A stretch of DNA of 64,000 nucleotides. Source: Armigeres subalbatus. Taxonomy: Eukaryota; Arthropoda; Insecta; Diptera; Culicidae. Within the stretch, counting starts at the first letter, position 1. Each line of letters begins with the position of its first letter. The stretch spans positions 159,056,452 through 159,120,451 of the forward strand of contig NC_085140.1 of assembly GCF_024139115.2 (NCBI RefSeq). The letters are read 5' to 3'. This document shows positions 45,827-56,666 of the stretch, piece by piece. The position numbers and the translations under genes are program-made. The notes beneath the pieces were generated by a model. The model was not told the origin of the DNA. It did no database searches and worked only from the letters and a program-made list of their open reading frames with translations.

Positions 45827-48800
45827 TTAATTGCCGAGAACGTGCACATCGTCCTGTTCTTTTTCTCTCTGGCGGACTGCTACTGCCGTTTCAACCAACA
45901 GGTAGAGGCATTTGAACTGGTCTTTGTCGTCTCGAATGACTCCTGCAAGAAAAATAAAAGGTATTCTATTAGTAAATGAGCTAAAGTTCAGAGCCAAGAT
46001 AAATATTATTCAGATTAAACTTCACTAGTGAGATTTATTTCCTTTCTGTAGTACAAACAAGTTTACTATAAATAAAAGCATAACTGTCCCATATAGATAG
46101 GAATTCAAGCAAAGATGGAACAGTTATGCTTGCAGCGGCAGTATCAGTAAGTATCTAATGATGGATAAAAAATCAATTCATTTCAATTAAGTTATTTTTT
46201 TATTTTGAATTTTGAAAGAAACTAACTTCTCTAATACCTTCGTCCAATTCTCTTGAAGAAAACAATAAGTTTACTCGTTCAAAAATGTCTGACAGCAAAG
46301 TTGCGCAAAGAGGATCTGCTTATACTGCTAACGAAGACAAGCTTGCATTTTTATCCGGCCTTCGAGTGGTTTCATTTGAGTGTTCGCTTCTTATAATTCC
46401 CACAGTCCACTGTTTGTCATATTGAGAAATATTTGTTAAGTTTATCCGGACATCCATCAAGATGATTAGAAATCGACGTGGATTTCAAGCTAACTTAACA
46501 AATATTTGTCATTATGACAAACAGTGTACTGGTAGCTTATAGCTTTTTAATTCGATACCCACGTTATACTGCGAATAAATGAATTTCTTATTGCGGACGT
46601 GTATTGTATAAGCTGTTTCTGAACCAAATGAAATATGATACATTTTAGTTTTTGCGTTTGGCTTACTAGGTACATTTGGCTTCACTCTTTGCGCAACTTT
46701 TTATAATAACCTCTGGTTCAACCTTTGAGGTGATATCTGTATGTGTGTGTATGTGTACAAATTTTGTAGACATACTTTTGAGAACTTAACATTGTCCGAA
46801 TTACTCGCAACAGGTTTCATTCGACGAGTCTTATCCAATTGTTTGCTATTGAAAATTGGCCGGATCGGAGTATGAAATCAGAAGTTTTGGCCAAAGCACT
46901 ATTTTTTATGCACAAAACACGCTAAAAAACACTCATTCATATTTTTTAGAATTGTTTGCGTGAGAAAGGCACCAACACAGTTAGATGGATTAAGCAAGGG
47001 TTTTACAATTTACACTTAGTACAGCATGTAAATAAAAATAAACCAACCTTTGACTTTGACGGCTGTCGTTGTGTGCTGTGAGTTGGCTTGGGTGGTGTTG
47101 TTATTGCTACTGCTGTTGTTGTTGTTATTATTGTTGATGTTCGAGTTGATCGCCGTTAGCACGGCAGTAGTACCCGTTGACGTCGTAATGGGGGTTATCG
47201 TTTTGGCGCTCGTTTCCACCACCGGAGTTGTGATGATTTTCTTTACCGTCGTCGTTTTGCTAACTTGCAAGGCTTGCTGACTCGTGACAACCGTGCCACC
47301 ACCCGCCGATTTGACCGTCGCCACGATCGGGCTACTTACGTTGCTGGTATTGGCCGAGGAGGACACCACATGTACCCTGGACAATCCAACGGGAACTGCA
47401 AGAGAAGTGAAAAAAATGTTTCTTTAGTAATCCCGTTATGAAAAAATAAGACGAAATTATTTTAGAAAGTGCGTGCAGTTAAATCATGCATGTAGTACCT
47501 GGGTTGGTAACGATATGCGTTGCCGTTGTCGTGGATGCCCGCACTAGATTTTTTTATTCACACAAAACAGAAAAGAAACACTAGTCAAGAACACATTTCA
47601 TTTTCAACGCGATGTATATGCTACATACCTGATGTGTTGACCGTGCTCAAGGTTGGCAATTGTGGCAGAGTGGTGATATTTGTTTGGGTAGCCGTGAAGT
47701 ACTCGGGACTATCCGAAGCAATTACTTCCTCTTCTGTGATCCTGAAATGAAAGTATCATTTGAAACATTATATTTGGCAAATTATGGATTGTCTTGAACT
47801 TACTCTTCGGGAATTTCCTCATCTTTGTCATTGGCATATCGAATGATACCATCCCATTCTGTCTGCTCTGTCTGCAACTCTTCTTCCTCCTCTTCTTCTG
47901 GATATTCGTATTCGATATTGCTCTCGTCAGATCTGAAAGATAACAAATGTTAGAAAGCTTTGATATTACAGTTTAGACAAAAGGACAATAAGTTTTTAGA
48001 TTGGGCTACAACCTGAAACGTTTCTTTTGAATTTTGGTTAAAGCTTGAATTTTCTTGCGTTTTGAATATTTTCTTTTCTTGATTACATGATTTAATATGG
48101 GTTTTTTGGTTCGGTAGGAATGAATGTTATACGAATAGCTTTGAAGAGAATAAGGTCATATTAATTAACCTGGAGAGTGAAATTTCTTGGTGCACAACAC
48201 ACTTTAGTGACAATTAAACTTGTGTTACTAACCGATAAATAATGTGGTCCTCAAAGTCGATGTCTTCCTCCACCTTAACCAGCCCAGATGGTGTCTGAAC
48301 GTACTGCTGACCAATGCTGGAAGTTATAATGTTGGGAACGCCTTCTTCGATTACCTCTTCTTCTTCGATAATCTCCTCCGTAGCTCCAACGATAACTTCC
48401 GATGCAGGACTCATAGTTATTGGATTTTGGACCTGCATGGTAGCCATCTGACTGTTCAACTTTTTTCCTCGTCGAGAAATGGTGTAATGCAGGGGATCGT
48501 GGCCTTCTCGCCTAATCATTTCTGGAAGAATTCGACGACGTGCATTGATGAACCAGTTGCAAACCTACAAAAAGAATTGATTTTTTATTAAACTGCTCTC
48601 TTGCATTATTAGTTAAAACTATTACCTGTAATACCGTCAAGTTGGCTTCCTGTGAAAGGGTGACTTTCTCCGCATCGCTCGGATATGCGTTGTATCTATG
48701 CTCATAAAGCCACCGCTTCAGGATCTTTACCGAATGCTTTGGGAGATTGCCACGGCGTTTGCGAATTGCTGACTGATTTGGACTGATGCCTTCCATGTCC

Positions 48801-51800
48801 ATGTGATCCCCTTCGTGCTCGGTACTGAAATTATGCTCTCCCATGGTATGTTCCTGGTCGGAGCCCTCAGTGTCCTCGGCACTAGAAGCCGGTTGGAAGT
48901 TAAGTTCTTGAGCTGAAAAATTGTTTCGTTCTACAGTTTGGGTTTTGTATGTCTCTTTAGCCGTGTGGTAAGATGTGAGGCTACAAAGTAAGACAATGAT
49001 GAAGGTGGCTGGGTTCGATTCTCAGTTTGGTCTAGGAAACTTTCTCGACTTCCATGAGCATAAAACTGTCATCATGTTAGCCTCATAATATATGAATGCA
49101 ATGGTAACTTGACTTAGAAATATCGTAGTACTGTGGAAGTACTGAATGAGCAATAAGCTGTAAGCGCAAAGCACAAAATTTATTATTATGGCTGATTGCC
49201 AGATGAAAAATGAATAGATTTTTTTAAACTTTTACTTAAACATTTTTATAGGAAACTATTTTACTCTTAGTTTCAAATACATTAATGGAACAAGAACAGG
49301 TTAAACATGTTCAAAAACAAACGGAAGTATTTTTTGACAGGTAAATATTATTCACAAAGCTTTAAAATTGAAATTTTGCTCCAACACAGTTTTTTTTTAA
49401 TAGTACATATTTATATAGTAACGTAAAATTATTAACTTATTTTAACAATTCTCGCGTGATTTTTGAAAACGTCTTAAGTCCAAAAGAGAGGCTCTCTTCA
49501 TTTACTTTCTCTTTTGATTATTGCGAAGCCATACAAAAATTTACATCGGATTTTTTCACAGAGATCTAAAGAAAATAGCTTTGTTTAGCGTGCTGAGGTG
49601 GAAATATTGCAATAATTCTCGGGTACTTATTCAAAAGGACGTATGTGATTTTGTAAACAAAGATTCAAACGTCGATTTGTCCGATCTGATGGGGCTCCCA
49701 CGCAAACCATCACCATAGACAGATAGGGGGAGGCTTCGGCTATCTGTTGGTGGTGTTGGTTTGCGTGGGAGTGCCATCAGATCGGATAAATCGACGTTTG
49801 AATCTTTGTTTACAAAATCACATACGTCCTTTTGAATAAGTACCCGAGAATTGCAAAATTAGCTTCGATATTAGTGAAAGAGAGCGTAATGAAAGAGAGT
49901 CTCTCTTTTGGACATACGACGTTTTCAAAAATCATGCTAGAATTAATACCCACAAAAACATTTTAAACTGAATTGATTTTTACTAGATAGGTCATTTAAT
50001 TTAGTTAAAACATTAAACTTTTAACCATTAAGTATGTTTTACTCTTTGACTATTAGATAAGTTGAGTTGCGAGTTATCAATATTCAAAATTTCACATTTT
50101 GCAGAAACATTCAACATCGATATAGATGAATAGTTAACTATAGACAAAATGCCATTACGACAGAACGTACTGGTAATTAACTGATTTTAAGCCAAAAAAC
50201 TAAGTCATGAACCCACTGTTTTTTGAAAAACGAAAAAACGAAACCCCGCTTCCGCCCGCTGGCCCTTTGTCAAATCTGTCCAGAACAGATCTGCCACCCA
50301 AAGCTCACCCAACATGAAAGCACAATGTGATGAAAGTTTTTCGTACATACAAACGAAAGTCGAAAACCCAGAAAACCGGAGTTTGACAGTTGATCCGAAA
50401 ACAAATATTGTTTGTGTGCGTGTATACATAAACGAGAAGTGTCAACGAAAAGGAAATAAGTAAAAAAACAAACACACATCTTCAGCTTGCAGCACACACA
50501 CAATCAAGCTACACATGTGAATGAAAATATGAAAAGAAAAGTCAAACCCCACCAAAAAGCTTCAGAGCAGTGCTGCCCAGTGATTTGATTCTGCATCATT
50601 TTATTGCTTCCAATGAAACACACTCTTTTTTATATAGAATTACGTCCTTTGGTAAGAAAGGGGGTGATTCTGAAGTTTCAAACTTGAGACCGCCACAAAA
50701 AGAGGTCGTAAAGTAAGAGCCAATTACTCAGCCAATTACTTTTTTCAACGGATTTTGGTTTGAAGCAATCAGTAAACTCTCTAAGATTTCATATTCATAC
50801 AACTATTGTTAACAATTGATGCAATGCATTTAACTAGAGGGAATGACGGCTTTGGCAGGTTTTGTTCTATTATTGGCAGGGGGTTTTTTTATGACAGACT
50901 AGGCTCAAATTTGGCCTAAGCATTCTTTGCATACCAAAGAATATTGTGGCCAAATTTCATAAAATTTGGTCGACAAAAACCCCCCTGCCAATAATAGAAC
51001 AAAACCTGCCAAAGTCGTCTTTCCCCCTATTTAAAAAAATATTTCCATCAATATTGAAATTTTACTTTTGCAAGAAATTGCCTACATTTTGGCAATTAGC
51101 CATCCGAAATGTTCATGCACAAAATGTTGTCGAATTTTGCATCCTAAATCGTACTATACGTAATTCGACGTTCAATTTGCGGATGTGTCTTTGATGCAAC
51201 CTTTCTACTTAAAGATTTTCAAGTTGGATCAATCGCTTTATTGTAAGCTGAGATGGTGTCCTAAACAAAAGGGTGCAATCCAAGTTTTGGCAATTGGGTT
51301 TTTAGGGGTATTGAGATTATTACAAATTTTATTAATTTTAATTTAATTTAATTAGATTTAATCTTGAATCTATCATAAAAATTAGCCCAAATCCAATGGA
51401 ATTTTAGAGCAAGGGAAATATTTTAAATCAATTTCGAAAAACAATAATTTCGCGTATTTTTTAACACCCCTAACTTGACTTTACTAATAAGGCTTGCTGC
51501 CGTTGATCGTCTTTCTCTTGCACGCGCACGGAGGGGATAGGATTTGTTTTCATCGGGAAACGCTTCCGAAGCGTTTCTCGATGAAAACAAATCCTTTTCC
51601 CGTCATGCGCTTGAAAGAGAAGGATGAGTAAACGTCAGCAACCTCTATGGGTCGAGCTGTCAACCTGTGAGCTAACTGCCAAGCAGTCAAATACCGAAAA
51701 ACGTTTAAAATGGATTTAAAAAATCTATGAGTCAATGAGCGTGAAAAAAATATGTCGTGACTCAGAAAAAGGCGTTCTATCGAATGAATGAAAAAAACAT

Positions 51801-53072
51801 GTTTTTCAAAATTAAAAAACCCAATTTCAATACCAAATCTTCAAAACGACTTATCTGCTTTTGTAAACAAATCTCGCTTAATTTTTCAAAAGGACCTAAG
51901 TAACATTTTTTTCATGAATTAATTTGAATAGCGCAATCAACAGAAAAACATGAAAGCTTTTGATTGCAGTACTCAAATTAAATCATGAAAAAAATGTTAC
52001 TTAGGTCCTTTTGAAAAGTTAAGCGAGAAATCTTTTGTAGACGAATCTGAGATCATTCCAACGCAAACCAACACCATCAATACATACGTGGAGGCCTCTG
52101 CTACCTGTTTATGGTGCTGGATTGCGTGGGAGTGCTCTCAGATTCATCAAATCGACGTTTGAATCTTTGTTAACAGTTTTGAAAATTTGGTATAAATTTT
52201 AACATGATATTTAAAACAACAATATCTCCTAAGCTTAAAACTGGCATCACTGGTTACTGTATATGTTTGTGTGTGGCATGCCTATAAATAAACGATGTTT
52301 ATATTTGTACTGGAAGCTCACTCACACTGTTGTAACATAAATGACAGCTTGTTTTATATGAAAAAATAAAATCTGAATCTTTCAAGAAAAATATCAAATT
52401 TTTCGAAGGTAAATTTAATGATCCTCTGCCAAGCGAATTTAAATAGGATTTGGATTACATATGGTTTGGAAAGCATGATTTATGTTACCAATCAATTGAG
52501 AGCACTTGATACGCAATTTTGCTCGCTCTCGTGAAAAAACGCAGTCTTTGCTACGTCGCCATGTTGAATAGCGAAATGTCACTCAGAAAAGTCGGGCAAA
52601 GCCAAAAATTTTAATGCGTAACAAATTCTTTTCCGCCAGCCTTTTTAAAATTATTTGAGTGCAATTTAATATACCAAGTTCGTTTAAGTTCAAAGGCTAC
52701 ATTTCCCTATCAAATGAAGAGCTCGAAACGAAATTCTGCAATTCGGTGGACAATAAAGTGACAATGACAAATTGACATTTGACGGACGGTCAGAAGCGAC
52801 ATCAAAAAAGTCGAAATGAAACTTGTAATATCTGACAAATTATGCAATAGATTTTTTGAAGGATTATTGTTTACGAAGCGGGAAACTAACAGTACGAGGA
52901 TCGCGACGGTTTAGATTAGTTGTTTGGTCCTACCTTCATTTTCCTGCTGCAGCAATTTGGTCTGGTAGTGCGCCTCCCGGGTCAGGTCTCGTATGTCGGC
53001 CCGCTTTACGACGTTTTGCACTGTCGTAGTTTCGATGGGCACCGAGGTGATTTCATATTCTTCGTGTTGCAT
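45827..53072 (-). CDS. achi/vis (TGIF): TALE homeodomain transcription factor, TGIF / achintya-vismay family
   Basis: DNA-binding regulator; fly achi/vis are needed for spermatogenesis gene expression. Eight GT-AG exons on the minus strand: 53072-52934, 48912-48626, 48564-48233, 47932-47804, 47741-47629, 47543-47499 (45-bp microexon), 47395-47048, 45942-45827. Phases agree throughout, giving about 502 aa. The homeodomain (about residues 97-158) spans exons 2-3, starting R-K-R-R-G-N-L-P, with the three-residue loop extension Y-N-A-Y-P-S and recognition helix W-F-I-N-A-R-R-R (isoleucine typical of TALE). An acidic stretch (exon 4), Thr/Ser/Val-rich exons 5-7 with an Asn run (about 47100-47150), and the C-terminus [14 protein letters not shown] follow, the last shared with fly homologues. 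The start is the first in-frame ATG of exon 1; an upstream exon spliced near 53138 is possible. Intron 1 (4 kb) is full of foldback elements. Confidence 0.92.
46075..46150. repeat. Short relative of the 31979-33602 TIR element
   Basis: AAGCATAACTGTCCCATA and its inverted partner ATGGAACAGTTATGCTTG, followed by GCGGCAGTA, are the terminal words of the 1.6-kb element in a nearly end-to-end arrangement. It lies in intron 7 of the TGIF gene. Confidence 0.5.
46700..47010. repeat. Dispersed repeat in TGIF intron 7
   Basis: Same ordered motifs as 4600-4990 (ATTACTCGCAACAGGTT, TTGAAAATTGGCCGGATCGG, AGAAAGGCACCAACAC, GGATTAAGCAAGGGTTTTAC). Confidence 0.55.
48956..49165 (+). mobile_element. Feilai-type SINE, degenerate, in TGIF intron 1
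   Basis: The head is AGCCGTGTGGTAAGATGTGA, the B box GGTTCGATTCTCAG, then 'CTTCCATGAGCATAAAACTG' and 'GTACTGTGGAAGTACTGAAT'. It is shorter and more diverged than the copies at 8398 and 26741. Opposite orientation to the gene. Confidence 0.65.
49448..49944. mobile_element. Foldback element, about 500 bp, TGIF intron 1
   Basis: The two halves are inverted copies from AATTCT(C/A)GC near 49448 to 49944, including GATTCAAACGTCGATTTGTC and its complement and the inner CTCCCACGCAAACC / GGTTTGCGTGGGAG. The loop is only about 15-20 bp. No coding capacity. Related inner sequence occurs at 52043-52190. Confidence 0.75.
50835..51029. mobile_element. Foldback MITE, 195 bp, TGIF intron 1
   Basis: The termini are TAGAGGGAATGACGGCTTTG and, inverted, TAGGGGGAAAGACGACTTTG; both arms continue GCAGGTTTTGTTCTATTATT. 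TA starts and ends the element. Arms about 60 bp, loop about 75 bp. Confidence 0.7.
51496..51641. mobile_element. Palindrome, about 146 bp, TGIF intron 1
   Basis: Near-perfect inverted repeat centred at about 51568 with almost no spacer (AAACGCTTCCGAAGCGTTT). The arms extend through GGATTTGTTTTCATCG, then CTTTCTCTT, to GCTGCCGTT / AACGTCAGC. It can form a long cruciform or RNA hairpin. Confidence 0.7.
51856..52190. mobile_element. Two adjacent foldbacks, TGIF intron 1
   Basis: 51856-52042 is an inverted repeat (TCTCGCTTAATTTTTCAAAA and CCTAAGTAACATTTTTTTCAT arms, centre near 51945). 52043-52190 is a second one (GAATCTGAGA ... TCTCAGATTC), whose right side repeats ATCGACGTTTGAATCTTTGT from the 49448-49944 element. 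They may be one composite insertion. Confidence 0.6.
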
Positions 53073-53640
53073 TTCATCGGGAGAGAGGATGACCTCCTCG
53101 GTCTCCACAATTTCCTCGATTTCCTCAATTTTGATGGCTTTTTAAGGACTCCGCTTCCCAAGAAAGGTTGTATTCCGTATTCCGCCGGAGGAACTAACAA
53201 AGTAACCGTCTCTTATTGAAAATGGTGTTTGCCAAGCAACAACAAGTCGAAATTCTAGGCTTGCTGAGTTTTTTCTTCCTCACTGACTCTTCCCCACGAC
53301 TGCCAATCGACCCCTTCCGAGTGGAGTTTTCACACCACTTTTCAACGTCTTAATTTTATTAATTTATGGAGCAAACGATTCCAGAAACAATTTCACCAAT
53401 TTCAAATGGCCTCGTTGCTATATCTGCTCATATTTAACACAAATTGCACCAGTTTTAGACTGCGTTAAATCGGTTTGAAAATTTATACACTTTAGTCACT
53501 AAAAGCCAACGAGCTGTCAAAAATGTGACGAACTAACTCGAGAGCGGAGAAACAACAAAAGCCTTCCACACAATGCAACGAGAACTGTCAGAATGACATA
53601 GCCGAGTCGAGCGTCCGCGGTAAAATACTGGGAGGAAAAA
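53073..53640. promoter_or_regulatory. Probable 5' region shared by the TGIF gene and a rightward transcript
   Basis: Non-repetitive, moderately GC-rich DNA between the first TGIF coding exon and the rightward ATG. No repeats intrude here although they are dense on both sides, consistent with promoters and 5' UTRs. No TATA box stands out. Confidence 0.35.
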
Positions 53641-53644
53641 CAAA

Positions 53645-53715
53645 ATGGCTGAAGCGCATCCAGCTTCGCGGAGCTTTTCTGCACACATTGAAAGACCTTA
53701 CGTGAAGATGTGTAG
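53645..53715 (+). CDS. Possible first coding exon of a gene running right
   Basis: ATG at 53645 in a good context (ACAAAATGG) opens 23 codons (M-A-E-A-H-P-A-S-R-S...) that end at a consensus donor TAG|GTGAGT at 53715. It lies about 570 bp from the start of the minus-strand TGIF gene, so the two could share a bidirectional promoter. No family is recognised. An acceptor at 56102 would join in an open frame, but the true second exon may lie beyond the window because 54-63 kb is mostly repeats. Confidence 0.35.
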
Positions 53716-53882
53716 GTGAGTGAAAGCTCCATTGTTTACAAACGTATATAATGGGCTACATATTGAATTCAAGCATAAAATATATAGGAGAGCAAGGGGA
53801 TAGAGCAAGCACTGCGGAAACTCTCGGTACCTGGATGGTGCGAATAGAATCGATTTGGTTGTCAAACTGAAGCCAAACTTTT

Positions 53883-53935
53883 TTTTTTTTTATCTTTATT
53901 AATGAGGTTTTCGGCCCTGGACCGGTTCGCCTCGT
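53883..53935 (-). mobile_element. Tiny (53-bp) retrotransposed 3' end with 13-bp TSD
   Basis: AAGCCAAACTTTT lies at 53870-53882 and again at 53936-53948. Between them is a T tract (poly(A) on the minus strand), then TATCTTTATTAATGAGG and CGGCCCTGGACCGG, the 3' tip of a non-LTR element. An extreme 5' truncation. Confidence 0.75.
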
Positions 53936-53948
53936 AAGCCAAACTTTT

Positions 53949-54978
53949 CTATTGTGCCGGAGCCAAACATTGAATATTGTGGTTATGTTCGTTTCAGATC
54001 CTATATTGATAAGTATTGTTATTATTTGGGAAAAAAATAAAAATAAACTTAAATTGAGTTTTGTATTATTTGTAATAAATATTTTCACATTATATTTCGA
54101 GTTGAAAATTAGTAGGAATGCAAATAAAAAGCACTTGTTACGAAATTTTACGATATTCGACAGCTGATTGGAGCAGGAATGTTTGTAAACCATCGTAAAG
54201 TCATGTAGAGTCTACCGCATTTATGCGCCTCCATGCAACATAGAAAGAGAAATTCGAAGAGCGGGAAATGTTTGACAGCCAAGTAACTGCAAAATAATTT
54301 TGTTTAGGGGATTTATCTCAAAATATCCCTCTACTCGCTTGAGAGCAGAAAAGCAGCTCTATCCGCAGCACCCAGCTCGGTACAAGAAAAATAAATAGGG
54401 CAAAGTGCCCAATAGTGGACCCTCCAGCCATTTTTCCATTATTACAGCACATTGTAAACATTTTGCTATGAAATTCCATCGGGAGAACCTACCTTACAGT
54501 CCTATGATTTGATTACATGCATTGGTAATGCTAAGGAAAGTGAAATTAGATGATTTTTTGAATTCTATAAAAAAAACACGAGAGTGTCCATTATAGGAAT
54601 ATTTCAGGGTGTCCACAATAGGGCAGAAGAACGTTTCGAAACGGAACATAACAATCAAATGGGGTGTCGACTATAGGGAAGCCAATTCCTATTAAGAACC
54701 CTCAGAGGGTCTACTATAGAGCGAATTCAGTCAGACTTTAAAATGTAAATTTCAACTATAGAAATACATTGGAATGTATTGTTATGAACCATTCATTAAA
54801 TTGTTAATGAAGTTTTCGCATTAGAACGTACGGGTTGTTAAGTATCGTAACTATACAAAATCTGAGATTTTTTCATACACTTTTTTTGTCAAACAATAGA
54901 GTGTATCGTAAATATATTGAATTGTATTTTTATAGTAAAACAATACGATATTGGATTTCTTAATTATGACGGCTTTAC
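53949..54978. other. Non-coding with a degenerate 'GTGTCC..CTATAGG' repeat
   Basis: 54410-54740 contains about six variants of 'GTGTCCA(C/T)TATAGG' spaced 50-60 bp apart. The remainder is AT-rich without recognisable features. Confidence 0.4.
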
Positions 54979-55231
54979 CACAGACAAACAGACATAACAT
55001 TCGTCAAATTTCCATCGTTCACTGATTTACTGGTCAATTCAAATAATCATTAGTTGGCCAATCGATCACTTGTGGCGCGCGCATCGTTTTTGCTCGAGTT
55101 TGACGTTTGCTCACTACCGCCATCTGGTTCGTGATTTGCCCAACTGACTGAAATCAACAGATGTCGTTAGTGTTTGAACGACAAAGAATTTGATGGGTAA
55201 ATGTTCAATGTGTTATGTCTGTTTGTCTGTG
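54979..55231. mobile_element. TIR element, 253 bp, 7-bp direct repeats
   Basis: The ends are CACAGACAAACAGACATAAC and, inverted, CACAGACAAACAGACATAAC: an exact 20-bp TIR. GCTTTAC flanks both sides (54972-54978 and 55232-55238). The inside is non-repetitive with no ORF. The 7-8 bp duplication suggests hAT or a relative. Confidence 0.75.
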
Positions 55232-55304
55232 GCTTTACCGTTCAACAATGAAATTTTATGAAAAATAATGCATATTTGCGGCAATGGAATAAATATCGCT
55301 AGTC

Positions 55305-55500
55305 AAGTTGAAAATCGAAATGGGGGACTAGCGAAGTTGGATTTTTCTCGCAGTCCGTACGTTAAACCTAACTTCGCTAGTAGTGCGCTAGTCTAATTAG
55401 GCCCTAATTAGACTAGCGTGCCACTAGCGAAGTTGGGTTTAACGTACGGATTGCGAGAAAAATCCAACTTCGCTAGTCCCGTATTCCGGTTTTCAACTTA
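55305..55500. mobile_element. Near-perfect 196-bp palindrome
   Basis: The two arms match for about 95 bp with few mismatches: AAGTTGAAAA...GGGACTAGCG on the left and its complement on the right. They meet at CTAATTAGGCCCTAATTAG (centre about 55402). A foldback MITE with virtually no loop. Confidence 0.75.
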
Positions 55501-56029
55501 ATCGAGTATATTGCTTATATGCAATTTGAACAAAATTTTCAGATGTTATCAATGATTAAAATTTAAGCACTAAATGTTCTAAAAACAAATGGAAGTATAG
55601 TTACATTAGAGAACTATGTTGACGTATTATCATTGACGAATACATAGACCTAAATGTCCGGTACAAAGCCATCAGAAAATCGGGCACCATGTCTTCTTCT
55701 TTATTTTGAAGAAAATACCCCTCGTGGGTGACGAATTACATTATACATATAAATATTTTACGAGCGCTGACTTACCCCTCTTGACGTTTTGACAGTTTGT
55801 CTGTTTGTTTTTCTCCCTCACCTTGCGACGTCGTTTCGGTTTTGCATCGTGCATCACGGAGAAAATCGAAAAAGATAATAATAATATAACGTTAATGAGG
55901 CTTTCTGTTTGACGCGAGATTTGACGGCAACCGGAGAAGGCAATCCGCTGAAGCAGGCCACGAACATTGGGAGTCATTTTTTTTTCTGCTCGGCTACGCA
56001 GTGTGCAAATTGGAACAAAGGCAAGAACA

Positions 56030-56314
56030 ATGGTAATATTTTTCTTCAATAAATTCTTCCCTAAACTGACAATTATTATCTTCTTTCGTTTGCCATTTCA
56101 GGTTCGGAACAATGCAACCAGCGAAAAACATTTCGCCAGGAATCTCTACTTCAATTCGAATCGATTGGACGATTGCCCTCGAGGAGGAAGAAAATCAGCG
56201 TCCAAGAGAATTAAAGGCCAGTCTGATAGTAGTCGCAGCTCTACAAAGTGGAAGCAGTATTTCCCTGATGGTGTATGGCGGTTGAATGCGGGGACAGTTC
56301 TGAGGAGGTGCTAA
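56030..56314 (+). CDS. Small two-exon candidate, unidentified
   Basis: ATG at 56030-56032 abuts a donor (ATG|GTAATA). A 69-bp intron ends in a strong polypyrimidine tract and AG at 56101. The second exon 56102-56314 gives M-V-R-N-N-A-T-S... with a basic Ser/Lys/Arg middle, 72 aa in all. The design (start codon alone before the first intron) is known from small housekeeping genes, but no family matches. Another frame of exon 2 is also open, so this may be an exon of a different transcript or chance. Confidence 0.22.
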   Translation: MVIFFFNKFFPKLTIIIFFRLPFQVRNNATSEKHFARNLYFNSNRLDDCPRGGRKSASKRIKGQSDSSRSSTKWKQYFPDGVWRLNAGTVLRRC

Positions 56315-56666
56315 AATCGATTCATCACTGCTGCATGCTTTTTTACGGTATATATAATCTGATATAAATATCACCACAAAGTGACTTTATCAATACAGTG
56401 TATATTTATAAATAAATGTGGAAGATTTGGAAAATTTAATAGGTATTTACTATTCCTGAGATTTCTTTCTTTTCTATTTTTAAATGTCAAATTATTTCCT
56501 ATTTGTTTTGCAAAACTAACATTTCTGCTGAATATATTGTTTTTAAGCTTCGTTAAATTAAACTGAAAATAATCTTTTAAAAGGCTTAATTCAATTCAAA
56601 TTAATCATTCACAGGTTATTGCCGAATTATGCATCACAAAGAGTGGATAGTGAATGATCGTTAACA

